The translations under genes and the position numbers were made by a program. From Dromiciops gliroides (taxonomy: Eukaryota; Chordata; Mammalia; Microbiotheria; Microbiotheriidae): a stretch of DNA of 64,000 nucleotides. The stretch spans positions 299,738,385 to 299,802,384 of the forward strand of contig NC_057865.1 of assembly GCF_019393635.1 (NCBI RefSeq), read 5' to 3'. The notes under the pieces are model-generated. The model had not been told where the DNA came from. It did no database searches and worked only from the letters and a program-made list of their open reading frames with translations. Positions 1 through 11,525 of this stretch are shown one piece after another (positions within the stretch are counted from its first letter, which is position 1; each line of letters opens with the position of its first letter).

Positions 1-1170
1 GGTAGACAAAATAAAATACTTGGCAGTCTACTCGCCAAGACAAACCCAGGAACTTTATGAACACAATTAGAAAATACTTTTCACACAAATCAAATCAGAT
101 CTAAATAATTGAAAAAATATCAATTGCCCATGGATAGGCCAAGCTAATATAATAAAAATGACAATTCTACCCAAATTAATTTACTTATTCAGTATCATAC
201 CAATCATACTACCTAAAAAATTATTTTTCAGAGCTAGAAAAAATAATAACAAAATTCATCTGGAAAAACAAAAGGTCAAGTATATCAAGGGAAATAATGA
301 AAAAAAAATGCACAGGAAGGTGGGCTAGCTGTACCAAATCTGAAGCTTTACTATAAAGCAGCAGTCATCAAAACTATCTGGTACTGTTTAAAAAATAGAG
401 TGAAGGATCAATGGAATAGGTTAGGCATAAGAGATATAATAGTGAATTACTTTAATAATATATTGTTTGATAAACCTAAAGATTCCAGCTTCTGGGATAG
501 GAGCTCAGTATTTGACAAAAACTGCTCGGGAAACTGGAAGAGAGGAGACATAGACCAACATCTTATACTTTCTACTAAAATAAGCTCAAAATGGGTACAT
601 GATTTAGAAATAAAAGGTGACACCATAGGTAAATTAATAGAGGAAGAAATAGTTTACCTCTCAGGTCTTTGGAAAGGAGAACAGTTTATGACCAAACAAG
701 AGATAGAGAATAGTATGAAATGCAAAATGGATGATTTTGATTACATTAAATTCAAAAGGTTTTGTACAAACAGAAGCAATGCATCCAAAATTAGAAGGGA
801 GGCGGAAAGCTGGGAAACAATTTTTATAGCCAATATTTCTGATAAAGGCCTCATTTCTAAAATATATTGGGAACTAAATCAAATTTATAAGAATCCAAGG
901 GGCAGCTAGATGGCACAGTGGATAAAGCACCAGCCCTGGATTCAGGAGTAGCTGAGTTCAAATCTGGCCTCAGACACTTGACACTTACTAGCTGTGTGAC
1001 CCTGGACAAGTCACTAAACCCCCATTGCTCTGCAAAAAAAAAAAAAAAAAAAAAGAATCCAAGTCATTCCTCAATAGAGAAATGGTCAAAGGATATGAAC
1101 AGGCAGCTTTCTGAAGAAGAAATCAAAGCTATCTATTGCCATATGAAAAAGAATGTTCTAAATCACTATT
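1..1170 (+). pseudogene. L1 ORF2 C-terminal fossil (reverse transcriptase end and C-terminal region)
   Basis: In the living element this protein is the L1 endonuclease and reverse transcriptase that copies L1 RNA into the chromosome. Here only the end of the RT and the C-terminal region remain. Reading starts with a KIKYLAVY-like stretch near position 10, which corresponds to the KYLG-like region late in L1 RT. A 166-codon open stretch from 400 to about 898 carries L1-typical phrases such as FDKNCSGNWKR and MDDFDYIKFKRFCTNR. The frame then runs into a SINE at 900 and resumes after it as NPSHSSIEKWSKDMNRQL and HMKKNVLNHY, ending at a stop near 1171. Upstream of 400 the frame is broken by shifts. 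The element cannot encode a working enzyme. Assignment to L1 rather than RTE rests on order and wording of these motifs and on the matching 3'UTR; I am confident of it. Confidence 0.85.
900..1052 (+). mobile_element. WSINE1/MAR1-type SINE inside L1
   Basis: Starts gggcagctagatggcacag and has the RNA polymerase III B-box-like gagttcaaatc, then tagctgtgtgaccctgg, and a pure A tail. The target-site duplication aagaatccaag is at 889-899 and 1053-1063. It splits the L1 ORF2 remnant exactly between the codons for IYKNP and SHSS. Confidence 0.96.
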
Positions 1171-2082
1171 GATTGAAGAAATGTAAATTAAAACAACTCT
1201 GAAGTACCACCTCACACCTACAGGATTGGCTAATATGACAAAAAAGAAAAATAATAAATGTTGGAGAAGCTATGGAAAAATTTGAACACTAATGCATTGT
1301 TGGTGGAGCTGTGAAATGATGCAACCATTCTGGAGAGCAATTTGGAACTATGCCCAAAGGGCTATAATGCTGCGCATACCCTTTGACTGAGCAATACCAC
1401 TATTAGGTCTTTTTCCAAAGAGATCATAAAAAAGGGAAAAGGTCCCACATGTACAAAAATATTTATAGCTGCTCTTTTTGTGATGGCAAGGAATTGAAAA
1501 CTGAGGGGTTGCCCATCAATTGGGGAATGGCTGAACAAATTGTGGTATATGAACATAATGGAATACTATTGTGCTGTAAGAAACGATAAGCAGGAGGATT
1601 TCAGAGAAACCTGGAAGAATTTACATGAACTGATGCTGAGTGAGATGAGCAGAACCAGGAGAACACTGTACATAGTATCAACAACATTATCTGTTGATCA
1701 ACTGTGATAGATTTGACTCTTCTCAGCAATACAATGTTCCAAGATATTTCCAATGGATTTGTCATGGGAAATGCTCTCCAAATCCAGAAAAAAAGAACTG
1801 TGAAATCTAGATGCAGAATGAACCATATCATCTCTACTTTTTCAGTTTTTCTGTTTTGAGTTTTTTCCCTTTTGCTCTGATTCTTCTTTCCCAGTAGGAC
1901 TAATGCAGAAATATGTTTATTGTGATGATACATATATAACCTATATCAGATTGCTTGCTGTCTTAGGGAGGGGAGGGAGAGAGGGAGAAAAATTTGGAAC
2001 TAGAAATCTTATAAAAACAAATGTTGAAAACTATCTCTACATGTAACTAGAAAATAATAAAATACTTTTATGGTAAAAAAAG

Positions 2083-2235
2083 AGGAAGATAAATTTAGGC
2101 TTGAAGTAAGGTGGAGGGAAGAGCTCCCTCCCAATGAGAGTACTCTAGTGTGGAATGAGTTGATTTGGAAGTGGGATCCTCCTCCTCATTGGCTTAATAG
2201 GCAGTGAACTCTAGAGGAAAGAATGTTGGATTTGG
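2083..2235 (+). mobile_element. L3/CR1 LINE 3' fragment
   Basis: The phrases aaatttaggcttgaagtaag and gtggaatgagttg follow the order seen in the 3' end of L3/CR1 LINEs. The same words recur at 3770-4100, 48200-48600 and 49735-50110 in this window. Strongly decayed. Confidence 0.55.
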
Positions 2236-2354
2236 ACGCTGGCGACTTGACCTGCTTCCCCTTAATTCCCTTGAGAGAAGAGGAGGAAGCTGACATTCAT
2301 CAGAATAGTACAATCAAGCTCTTCCTACCCAACTCACAAAGAGTATTCCTTCTT

Positions 2355-2480
2355 GAAGGTACTTCAAGAATAAGCTGCTTGAAGGCAAGGACTGTCTTTT
2401 TCTCTAGGCTCAGTTTCTAGCACAAGTATCTGGCAAAGATGTTCCTAATAAATTCTGATTTACTGATTTATTGACTGTTC
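2355..2480 (+). mobile_element. L2 LINE 3' end
   Basis: The order 'gaaggcaaggactgtc', a T-rich middle, 'tagcacaagtatctggc' and 'aataaattctgatttactga' is the degraded L2 3' end (give-away pattern: interval of activity words, then aataaatg-like end). Old copy. Confidence 0.5.
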
Positions 2481-3035
2481 TGATGAACAGACCCAACCTC
2501 ACTTTGATACTGTGTTTATTGACTTAGAAATGGATTCCCTCTGGAGAGAAGGGGTGTGTTTCACTCCATCTCTGTCCTGTTGAGAAAATGAGAAGCAGAG
2601 GAGGTATTTGTTATTCTCAGTCCAGTCTGGACCCAGCCTTTTTGTAAAACCCAGTCTGGCTACAGCCACATCCTGACTGGTTTCTGAGGTCTGTTTCTGT
2701 GCTAATTCCAGGTTAATGGAAATGAATGAGAGTTGTGAGAGTATCTGGAACTTCCAGTGGAAGGTACATCTGAGGATAATCTGGAGGATGGGGAGATGAA
2801 AGGTGGAGTTTATCTCTATCTTTTAATCTAAGAGTGGTCCTTATGTCCAATTTAGCCAAAGGAATGTGACGAATTATAATTCTGGTTAATGAAGCAGCAT
2901 CCTTTTTTGGTCTTGAACTTCACTTTTGATTCCTGAACTTCAACCTGACCTTTTCTGCCCACCCCATATTCCATTACACCCCACTTATCTCTTCAGTAGC
3001 CAAACGATTCTTTTCATAAGTTGGCAAACCTGATT
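2481..3035. other. no recognisable feature
   Basis: Mixed-composition sequence without a coding frame. A weak L3-like stretch may lie around 2790-2890 (gagatgaaaggtggagttta), too decayed to call. Confidence 0.4.
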
Positions 3036-3185
3036 TCTAAGACATTATGGCACAGTGGGGAGGACAATTTATCTGGTGATGGAGGACAGGGTTCACATCC
3101 TGGCTTGTTTTCTTGTTAACTGTGTCTTTTGGCAAATCACTTAGTTCCTCTGGGCATTAGGGTCCATAATATGAAAGGATTAGGT
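3036..3185 (+). mobile_element. MIR CORE-SINE
   Basis: Shows the MIR order: gcacagtgg near the start, ggttcacatcctggctt in the B-box region, then 'aactgtgtcttttggcaaat' and a decayed ending with 'ccataatatgaaaggattag'. Old and diverged. Confidence 0.65.
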
Positions 3186-3266
3186 TTAGTCAGCTCTTTA
3201 GTTACTTGTATATCTAAAGTCAATGATCTCATGGCCTACATTCTTTCTTAAGATATCATCATGGAT

Positions 3267-3430
3267 GGGGCAGCTAGGTGGTACAGTGGATAGAGCACCG
3301 GCCCTGGAGTCAGGAGGACCTGAGTTCAAATCCAACCTCAGACACTTAACACTTACTAGCTGTGTGACCCTGGGCAAGTCAATTATCCCCAATTGCCTCA
3401 CCAAAAAAAAAGAAAAGAAAAGAAAAAAAA
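3267..3430 (+). mobile_element. WSINE1/MAR1-type SINE
   Basis: Near-full copy from ggggcagctaggtggtacag to an A-rich tail of mixed a and g. The duplication aagatatcatcatgg (3250-3264) matches aagatatcaccatgg (3430-3444) with one change. Confidence 0.96.
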
Positions 3431-3769
3431 AGATATCACCATGGTCTGTCCTTTTACTGACTGTCCTCCCCTTGTCCCACAGCCATTGATGGGATGTTCT
3501 AAATGAATACTCTCCATGTTCTTCCTCTCCTTTAGATAGCCAGCTAGTGGTCCATGAAATCTTCCCAGAGGAAACCTCTGTCTTGTTCCAGTTTGGATCA
3601 GAGATTGCTAGAGAAGGGCACCCAAGTCTTACGATTGGACTCAAATGGGGTGAGGGTTATAAGGGAGTATAACCCAATGTTACTGGTTCTAAATTTCTTG
3701 GCCCCTTCTCCAGGGAATGGAGAAGTTACCCAGGAGGGCTGAAAAGAGGACAAAGAAAATTAAGACAGG

Positions 3770-4100
3770 GCAAGGAGGAGAAAGGTGGAGTCTGATCTCT
3801 AGTTTTAAGTATATGAAGGGTTCTCATGATGGATTAGGCTTTGGCTCCATAGGGCAGAATCAGGAACAAGGTAGAGAGGCTGGAGAGACAGGGATTTCAC
3901 TTTAACATAAGAATGAGTTTCCTGGCAATGAGAAAGCTACTCAATGATGGAATGAGTTGCCTTGGGAGAAAGGGAGCTTCCAGTGTCTGAAAGTGTCCAA
4001 GCAGATGCTGGTTGATTTCTTGTGTGGGAGGCTATAGAGGAAATCCTTCCCTTCATGAGAGATTGAACCCAATACTCTCAGAGGTACTTTCCAGTTCAGA
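3770..4100 (+). mobile_element. L3/CR1 LINE 3' fragment
   Basis: Carries the L3/CR1 wording in order: gtatatgaagggttctcatg, a 'ggctccatagggcagaatcaggaacaa' segment, 'atggaatgagttgcc', 'gtccaagcagatgctgg'. Same family as 48200-48600 and 49735-50110. Confidence 0.7.
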
Positions 4101-4199
4101 GAGGCTACAATATGATACAGAAACCTTCACCTCCAGTTTATTTCAGAGTGGACCACATGGCCACTGACTTATTGGTTAATGCAATGCCTCATTCTTCCC

Positions 4200-4345
4200 C
4201 TTCCTCTAATACCTCACAGTTCATAAAAGTACTTTCAGCCACTTTGTGAGGCATTCAGGGTGAATATTATTCCCATGTGACAGATGAAGAAACTGAGGTT
4301 CATAAAGAGGCCACTTACCCAAGGTCAAACCAATGATATAATGAA
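4200..4345 (-). mobile_element. MIR CORE-SINE, antisense
   Basis: Reads 'gatgaagaaactgaggttca' and 'acttacccaaggtcaaacc' on the plus strand, the reverse of the MIR core. Old. Confidence 0.6.
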
Positions 4346-5047
4346 CATTTATTCATGATTTGCCATGTAAAGATGAGCAGGAAAATGTTCTTTGGAAGCC
4401 ACATGTTCTGAGTTTATTCCCAGTGATCATTTCCAGTCTTTTGCCTCTCTAACAAGACCTCCTGAGCCTCCAGAGGTGGCTGCCCTACATGTGGGCCTTC
4501 CAAAACTTCTCCCCTCCCTGGACCTGAAGGTCTAAAGCATTTGGGGATAGTGATAACTAATAATAATAACAACTCTTTTTTTTTTTTTCTGGAGCACTTT
4601 CAGTGTCTGTTGCCCTCAGGAATGCCTGTGGTCTAGCAGGTCCCTAGAGGACTTGAACACCTGGGTCAAGAAAAACAGGATTAAAATGCCAATCAAGCTT
4701 CCTTTTAGTTATTCTGCTCCTTCAGAGACTCTGCTGGCTGAACTTGGTGGTGGGGAGGGGTGTACAGTACAAAACTGGCACCTGCTGGAATAATGAGTCT
4801 ATTATTATTCATTTTTATCAGAGTGACTCTAGCGAGTGATTTATGAGGCAGTTTTACCAAGCTGAAAACTTCTTTATGAATCTACAGAAAATAAAATCAG
4901 GAAAATAATCCCTGGGCTGTGCTTATTACATTTTCCATCCTCAGGCACCAACAGGCGCACCAACAGGCACTCCAACAGTGAGCTGCTGCCTCATAGATGC
5001 TGATTGAACACTCCAACCTGTCTTGGCTGCCTGGACAAAGGGAATAA
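4346..5047. other. no recognisable feature
   Basis: No coding frame, RNA gene or clear repeat seen; a short poly-T run is at 4577-4589. Confidence 0.4.
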
Positions 5048-5100
5048 TTAATAATAATAATAACAGCAGCAGCAACAATAACAATAATAATAACAACAGT
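5048..5100. repeat. AAT/CAG/CAA trinucleotide repeats
   Basis: Imperfect aat units pass into cagcagcagcaa and back to aataataataac. Confidence 0.9.
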
Positions 5101-5209
5101 CACCTAAGCAATAGTCTAGAGAATTTTAAATATCAAGCACAAATAGGAGAACAGTGATTTGGCTCAGGACTATTTCTATCTGAATTTCGCTGATAAAAAT
5201 GAAAATCTA

Positions 5210-5232
5210 ACAACAGCAGCAGCAGCAGCAAC
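5210..5232. repeat. short (CAG)n tract
   Basis: About seven cag/caa units, aacagcagcagcagcag. Confidence 0.85.
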
Positions 5233-5384
5233 AAAATCTAACAACCATAGCTTCTGTTTCTCTAATACATCAAGACTTAGAAAATGTTTCCCTAGGATTT
5301 CCTGATGAGGGGGGCAGCATCTTGCACTTTTGGACAGCTTGCCTCTGCAGCTTTCACCCACAGCTCCTGGTTCCCCCCTCTGGT

Positions 5385-5690
5385 GGCTAATGAGAAAACA
5401 TCTCATCATGTGTCCATGTGATAGCCCTTTAAATTGTTGAAGACAAGTTGCTCTGACCCTCCTTCCCATTATTATTATTGTTATTGTTGTTGTTATTGTT
5501 ATTATTATTATTATTATACTTTTATTTAGATGGCCCCAGGACTTTCAACTCAACCCTCCTAGATTTTGGTTTCTATGCTACTCAGGTTGTTCTGCTGTTG
5601 CGAGGCAATGTCCTTATGTCCTTCCTAAAATAGAACACCCAGAAGCAGACCAGGTATGGTCAAACTAAACTGTACTAAACTGTTCTGGGA
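5385..5690 (-). mobile_element. L3/CR1 LINE fragment, antisense, split by a trinucleotide repeat
   Basis: Plus-strand phrases 'atgtgatagccctttaaatt' with 'gttgaagacaag', and further on 'ccttcctaaaatagaacacc' and 'cagaccaggtatggtc', fit antisense L3/CR1 in the right order. The ATT repeat at 5467-5518 lies between the two parts. Confidence 0.6.
5467..5518. repeat. (ATT/GTT)n repeat
   Basis: Units of att and gtt over about 52 bp. Confidence 0.92.
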
Positions 5691-5723
5691 CAGTCAGCTC
5701 ACCAGTCCTGATTATCTGCCTCC

Positions 5724-5885
5724 TCCTTTTTTTGTTTTTTTTTTGTTTTTGCGGGGCAATGGGGGTTAAGTGACTTGCCCAGGGTCACATAGCGAGTAAG
5801 TGTCAAGTGTCTGAGGCTGGATTTGAACTCAGGTCCTCCTGAATCCAGGGCCGGTGCTTTATCCACTGCACCACCTAGCTGCCCC
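5724..5885 (-). mobile_element. WSINE1/MAR1-type SINE
   Basis: Ends ccacctagctgcccc and begins with a T-rich tail, so it lies on the minus strand. Duplication tatctgcctc at 5714-5723 and just after the element near 5887. Confidence 0.95.
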
Positions 5886-5904
5886 CTATCTGCCTCTTTT
5901 AACA

Positions 5905-6400
5905 AAACTTAAGATTATATCAATACCCATCAACTGGGGAATGACTAAACAAATTATAGTATATGAATGTTATGGAACATCATTTTGACAAGAGAAATGA
6001 CAAAATGAATAATTTCAGAAAGACTTGGGAAGACTTGTATGAACTGATACAGTGAAGAGAGGTGAACTAAGAGGAAAATTTACACATTAAAAACATTGTA
6101 AAGCACAACTCTGAGAATTCTAAGAATTCTGATCAATACAATGATCAAAAAAGATTCCATAGGATCAGTGATGAAGTATATCACCCACCTCCTGAAAGAG
6201 ACGTAGTGAACTCAAGGTATGGAAGAGGATAAACCTATTCACACTTGATCACAGTATTCCATAGAGTATTTCCCAGGTGTAAATTGGTTATAATATTATT
6301 TTTAAAAAATATTAAATATGCCTATTTTTATTATTTTTAGAGGGAAACATTTTGGGAAAAGAGAGAAATAAATTTACAAATATATTATAAAAATCAAGAC
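5905..6400 (+). mobile_element. old L1 3' end
   Basis: Contains 'cccatcaactggggaatgac', 'tgtatgaactgatacagtga' and 'gatcaatacaatgatc', the decayed counterparts of the 1513-1740 region of the first L1. Ends in an AT-rich tail. Confidence 0.8.
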
Positions 6401-6918
6401 ATTAAAATATTTTAAAATGCATAACCATTAACAGAAGAAATAACAACCAAATAACCCTAAAACTAACATGTAGAACTTGTACACTATTTAGCAAGCGAGA
6501 TAGAATACCCCAGTTTCACATGCCATTCTCTTTTTGTGCTCCTTTTTTGGTGTCAGGCTCAGAATAATAATATAACCACCACACAATGATAGATTCTGTT
6601 AGTGTTTTCTGTTGCCATTAAACATTGTTGATTTATATTGAGCACACAGTCTATTATCTTCCCTAGTGTAGCCCCATCCCCATTTCAGATGGCCAGCTGC
6701 TGGCCATGCCTCTTCCATCCTGTGCAGCTGTGTAGCAGGTTTTTTGAACCCCGAGTATGTCTTCCTCTTTTGTGGTATCCTTTCCTGGAATCATCAACAA
6801 ATGAGAGACATCTCACCTACTCTTTGCTGAGATGGAAAGTCAGAATTTGAGAAGCTACTGCTTTTTCTCTTGACTATTTTCGAAATACTGGTAGGGAAGT
6901 ATCAAGAACGCACTTCCA
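6401..6918. other. no recognisable feature
   Basis: AT-rich at first, mixed afterwards. The open frame at 6638-6850 has no recognised domain and I take it to be chance. Confidence 0.4.
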
Positions 6919-7070
6919 GGGGCAGCTAGGTGGCACAGTAGACAGAGTACTGGCCCTGGATTCAGGAAGACCTGGGTTCAAATCCAGTCTCAGACACTTT
7001 ACACTTACTAGCTGTGTGACCCTGGGTAAGTCACTTAACCCCAAATTGCATTACCAAAAAAAAAAAAAAA
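6919..7070 (+). mobile_element. WSINE1/MAR1-type SINE
   Basis: Full-length with a pure A tail. Duplication aagaacgcacttccag (6904-6919 region) and aagaatgcacttgcag (7071-7086) differ by two bases. Confidence 0.96.
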
Positions 7071-7086
7071 AAGAATGCACTTGCAG

Positions 7087-7949
7087 AAAAAGCTTAATCA
7101 GTCTTGCCTTAGGCCACTTCTCATCAAATATAAAGAATTTTATTACCCCCACTTTACTGGAGAGGAAATGGGACCTCAAGAGAGTGAAAGCTGTCCTGAT
7201 CTCAAGCCAAAGAGTAAGATAGTTCCAACTGGAAATTCAGGCAAATGTGTCTGTTCCTTGTTCTCATCTTGGACTTTCTGATTTCACCCTGCATTATGAA
7301 ACCAATCAATGTGGATGAATGTGCATCCAGGCCCCTGCAAGCCTTTATTTTCCCAGGCACACATGAAAAGGTCACATTTCTCTTGAGACAGGACTTGAAA
7401 TTGAGACCAAATGGGAGATTAGAAATTCACACAGAAGGAACAGTTGAACAAAGAATACTGGAAAGGAGGGAAGCACCCTCCCTCCAGGTTATGGAGCCAG
7501 GCTAAAAATGGCCTTTACCAGCAAACTGGGAAAAGGGGACCTAATACCAGGATCAGGCCCATCCCTAGCACAACTGATATAGATCTAGCCTAAATATGTC
7601 TGGGATCCCGGCAGGAGTTAGTGGGTAGCAGTGGTCGAGCTGTTCTCAGGTACTCCCATCCCTCTGACCTCTATGTTTTTGAAATCTGCTGACTGCTGGG
7701 CGGACTTCCAGCTAAGCCTCACAAACCTGTTTATCTCCTGATGAGTTGCTGAATTTTTGAGTCCCAGGACATCTCTTCTGGGGATCTCTTTCAAATCCTG
7801 AAACAAAGAAATGGTTCTGTCTTTTGGACAAGCTGGTCCTCCACCTTTAGATAAAAATCGTAAAGGACAAGACTTTTAGTAGCCTTGTATGGGACAGAGA
7901 TGATATCAGGGCCACATTTCTGCTCCACCAGGTTGTGACATCCTAGGGG
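7087..7949. other. no clear feature; possible MIR trace at the left end
   Basis: The words 'tttactggagaggaaatggg' near 7154 suggest an antisense MIR scrap. The frame 7245-7505 has no recognised domain. Confidence 0.35.
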
Positions 7950-8210
7950 GTGGGCACCTGTCCTTACCCTTCTCTGTGCCTCTCCATGCCCTCCTAGTAT
8001 TTAGCAAAGGGCTATTCATACAGTAGGCTCTCAGGATGCTGAGCAGATATGGATAACATCAGACATTTCTCAAAGTGAATTTTCCAAAGCCTTCAGTTAC
8101 ATTAACTTCTTGTGATCATCTGAACCATGCTATGATGTCAGCTGCATAGGCACCGTTATTTTCTGTACATAGTAGGTACTTAATATGTGCTTGTTGGATT
8201 GATGAAGGAA
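7950..8210 (+). mobile_element. L2 LINE 3' end remnants
   Basis: Two L2-like endings: 'agtatttagcaaagggct' with 'cagtaggctctcaggatg', and 'acatagtaggtacttaat' with 'atgtgcttgttggattgatg'. Confidence 0.55.
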
Positions 8211-8214
8211 ACTG

Positions 8215-9620
8215 ACATGATCCTTCATAAAGAAGCCAATTCAACTCTGGAGAGGCAAAGTTCACATAGTTAGTGGTGGAGCTGGGACCAGAATTACAGA
8301 AAGGGGACAGGAAGGAGTCCTGGAGAGTGTTCCCTGAAGGCAGGGCCCCAGCCTGATCTCAGCTTTCCATGGGCCCCATGCTAAGCAGGGTCTCTGTGTG
8401 CCATTGGGACTGAATGAATGTTTGGTGGTCGGCTTGCTGGGTTATCAGTAGAATGTCCTTTTTTTTTTTATGCCTTTCTAGCTCCAGTGTTTAGAACAAT
8501 GTCTAGCATGTAACAGCCACTTCAGAAATACCAGAGGACTTGAAATGAGCTAAATCGATTGAAAGTCACATGGCCTTACTCCTGTCTACAACATCCCCAG
8601 ATGCTTGTCCCATTGCATGGGGAGCTAGCCCACTATCTATAGGACATTTCCTTGAGGCCAACTGAATGTTTAGGAAGTTCCAGCTTAAAACTCAAGGCTG
8701 CCCACTGTGTCACGTGATCTGTGGCTCTAGTGGCCCTATTGGCCTCTCCACAGCCTGGTTTGTCATTAAACATTTATTGAGAGCCTCCTTGAGTGGGAAT
8801 GAGAGTTTATTAAGCTCCAAACATCACAAAATTAAGATCTCAAGGCCATTATCACCAGTGCTTCTATAATGTAAAGGCAACAATTTAATTTTGAAAGGTA
8901 TAAATTTAAATTTACAGAAACTCCTGTTCCTTTGTTAGCCTTCTAACCCCAGAGTCCTTTTTCCATTATTCAGAATGATTCTTTTATCCCTATTGGCAGG
9001 ATAATAGAAAAAGCTTTTAAGTAATGATTGCACCATGTCCATAAAAATACAGAAAGTCAGAGAGGTTCAAAAGCTTCCCCATCCCACTGTAATGGATCCT
9101 GGCCCTCTGGGTGCAAGATGGCCACAGTAAGCAGAGGGATCTGTTTAGACTTTGAAACTCCCTTGACCCCAATTTCATGGATTGCTTTATGGTAGGAAGG
9201 TCTGAGTTTGGTTACTCTGGTTTCAAGCAACTAGAAACTCTGAGCCAGTTGAAGGGACTGGAAGTCTATACCCTGAAGAAGAGAAGATTTTTCTGATGGG
9301 GAAGGAGAGAGGGAAATGATAGTTATGGTCAAGTTTTTGAACCTCTGCCATTGAAACAGGTAATAAGCCTTGTTCCATGTGGGTTTAGAAGCACAGCTCA
9401 GAGCAAGAAGACCTGGAAGTAATGATGCTACGTATGACTTAACGTATTAAAATAAATACCAAAGCCAGGTTCCTAATTCTGGAAATAGTGAATCCCCTGA
9501 AAGTGGCCACTTCATTGCAGTTATTACCTCCTCAGCACACTCAGCTGCTGGACTTGGTCTGAACTCCACAAATATCCCAGGAGAAGGTGGTAATGGTGCT
9601 GTTCCTTGCCCTTTATTCTC
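8215..9620. other. mostly no recognisable feature
   Basis: An antisense MIR scrap is possible at 8225-8300 and an L2-end scrap at 8485-8535. The rest (8536-9620) shows no coding frame, RNA gene or clear repeat. Confidence 0.35.
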
Positions 9621-9788
9621 TTTCTTTTACTTTTACTTTTTCTTTTTCTTTAGGGCAATGAGGGTTAAGTGACTTGCCCAGGGTCACACAGCTAGTAAGT
9701 GTCAAGTGTCTGAGGACGGATTTGAACTCAGGTCCTTCTGAATCCAGGGCTGGTGCTTTATCTACTTACTGTACCACCTAGCTGCCCC
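9621..9788 (-). mobile_element. WSINE1/MAR1-type SINE
   Basis: Minus-strand copy with a T-rich tail of cttttactttt type. Duplication ctttattctc at 9611-9620 and 9797-9806. Confidence 0.94.
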
Positions 9789-10373
9789 TACGTGCTCTTT
9801 ATTCTCAAAGAGAACCAATAAAATCAGGGGGCTGATGTCTTGACTTATCATGAGTTGGATTCAAGTGAGGCAGAGCTGCACAAAGTCATCAGCATAACTC
9901 TCTCCCTCAGAGCCACTGAAGTCCTGTAGCAGGACAAAAGTCAAGACAACTGGTGATGGCCCAGAATGCAGTGTGGCCTTTCTAAATTGAGGTCTTTATC
10001 AGGTACCCTTTCAATGACTTAGGGCTAGATAAGAATTCAGACAAAAGATGGGCTAATTTATCATCACAAAATATCAATTTGGGAAGGGAAGACCCTTAAA
10101 GTTTCCTGCCAGAACACAAAATAATTGCTATTTACACTCAATCTAAGCCATTGAAACCTAAACAATGAGCAATAGAGGTCTGAGGGAAGAGGGAGTGCTG
10201 ACTATTATTGGTCCCAAGAGAAGCTCATCACCTGATATCTCATTAGGATGGAGACTGAATCAGCCTTGCTCTCCAATATTTCCTCAGATTCCTGAGCACT
10301 CTCTGTTGCCAGTCCCCTCTGATTGGAGCGGAGGAGGGTACAGCAAGAAGTTCCTCCCAAAACCCCTCCCTCT
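9789..10373. other. no recognisable feature
   Basis: No repeat family or coding sequence recognised. Confidence 0.35.
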
Positions 10374-10438
10374 TTCTCCTTTCTTTCCTTTCTTTCCTTC
10401 TTTCCTTCCTTCTTTCCTTCCTTCTTTCCTTCTCTCTT

Positions 10439-10469
<31 letters not shown>

Positions 10470-10615
10470 TTCTTTCTTGGTGGGACAATGAGGGTTAAGT
10501 AACTTGTCCAGGGTCATACAACTAGTAAGTGTCAAGTGTCTGAGGTCAGATTTGAACTCAGGTCCTCCTGAATCTAAGGTCAGCACTTCATCCACTGTGC
10601 CACCTAACTGTCCCC
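10374..10615 (-). mobile_element. WSINE1/MAR1-type SINE with expanded pyrimidine tail
   Basis: SINE body 10477-10615 ending acctaactgtccccc. Its tail on the plus-strand left side is about 100 bp of cttt, ttcc and ctctct units (10374-10476), consistent with growth of the A tail into a microsatellite. Confidence 0.93.
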
Positions 10616-10774
10616 CAAACACCCTCTTAATAGAGGGCTCTGAATTTTCCTGCTAACTTCATTTTCATCAGCTTTTCTGATTGGTTTTGACTCCATAGAC
10701 ATCATCTACTTGGACCAGGTAACCTCTGGTGAAACCCTCCCCATTCTGGCCTCCTTTTTTTGTATTTTCTTCAC

Positions 10775-10925
10775 TCATTAGATTGTAAGCTCCTTGAGGA
10801 CAGGAGCTCATTCTAATTCTGCCTCTTAAACAAACCCTAATTCTGACTTTTAAAAAATGTGTATCCCCAGTTCTTAGCACAGTGTGTGGCACATAGTAGG
10901 CATTCCATGACTATGAGCTGAATTT
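10775..10925 (+). mobile_element. L2 LINE 3' end
   Basis: 'ttgtaagctccttgaggaca', 'cagttcttagcacagtgtg' and 'ggcacatagtaggcattcc' in L2 order. Confidence 0.75.
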
Positions 10926-11384
10926 ATACTATTCAAAATTGTAGTTATCTATGATATGTTCATTGATTTCAGCCCAATGGAAAAATGCAGTGTGAATTCA
11001 AACAATGCAAGTACTTCCTGGGATTGAGTATTTGGACTAATTGAGACTTGTTACATACCACTTCTTAATTCACACTGTCCCAAAGTGGAATGGATTCCTT
11101 GGTTTCCATATGCCCCCTTACAACTTCCCCCACCCCAAACACACATGATGAGAGTTCTTCAAGCAGAATGACAACTGATCAGATATGTTGAAGAAGGTGT
11201 CCTGAAACAGGGACAGTGATAGGCAATGTTGCCTTTTCTTCTACCTATTTGTTCCACAGACTCAGCATCAGAATTGAAATAAAGTAGAATTTAAGAATGG
11301 AGGTTAATGAAGAAAAGTAAAATATAGTTCCCCTGTATAGAAGTCTTCAAATTCCCTTCCATGGTAACCACAGTCTGATTCAGT
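10926..11384. other. no recognisable feature
   Basis: Nothing recognised on either strand. Confidence 0.35.
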
Positions 11385-11525
11385 GGATAGACCTGTGAAC
11401 CAGGAATCAGGAGAGGTCAAGGTCCACCTTTGTGATGGTTCTTTATGTCCTTCATTCAACAACCAACCATCAAGTTCCTACTATGTGCAGAGTCCTGATG
11501 TAGGGCTGGAGAGATTTTATCTGAT
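11385..11525 (+). mobile_element. MIR scrap next to an old dispersed repeat
   Basis: 'gtggatagacctgtgaacca' suggests MIR; 'ttcctactatgtgcagagtc' is the opening of the dispersed repeat also seen at 17740, 23840, 34590 and 57120. Confidence 0.45.

Larger units (their letters stand above)
1..2085 (+). mobile_element. L1 LINE, 3' part (enters from left edge)
   Basis: This is the 3' portion of a LINE-1. It holds the end of the reverse transcriptase, the ORF2 C-terminal region, a degenerate tail with the L1-typical phrase about a small accurate copy ending (cccatcaattggggaatgg near 1513), then a 3'UTR with a G-rich stretch (about 1966-1990). It ends in an A-rich tail after ataataaaatacttttatgg near 2059. 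The 3' end matches the second copy at 35878-36530 closely, phrase by phrase, so both belong to one fairly young marsupial L1 family. A SINE sits inside it at 900-1052. The 5' part lies outside the window. Confidence 0.92.

Noticed and set aside
900-1052. tRNA genes within the SINE heads
   Set aside because: The heads have A- and B-box-like words but no foldable anticodon stem or acceptor pairing; they are SINE promoters.
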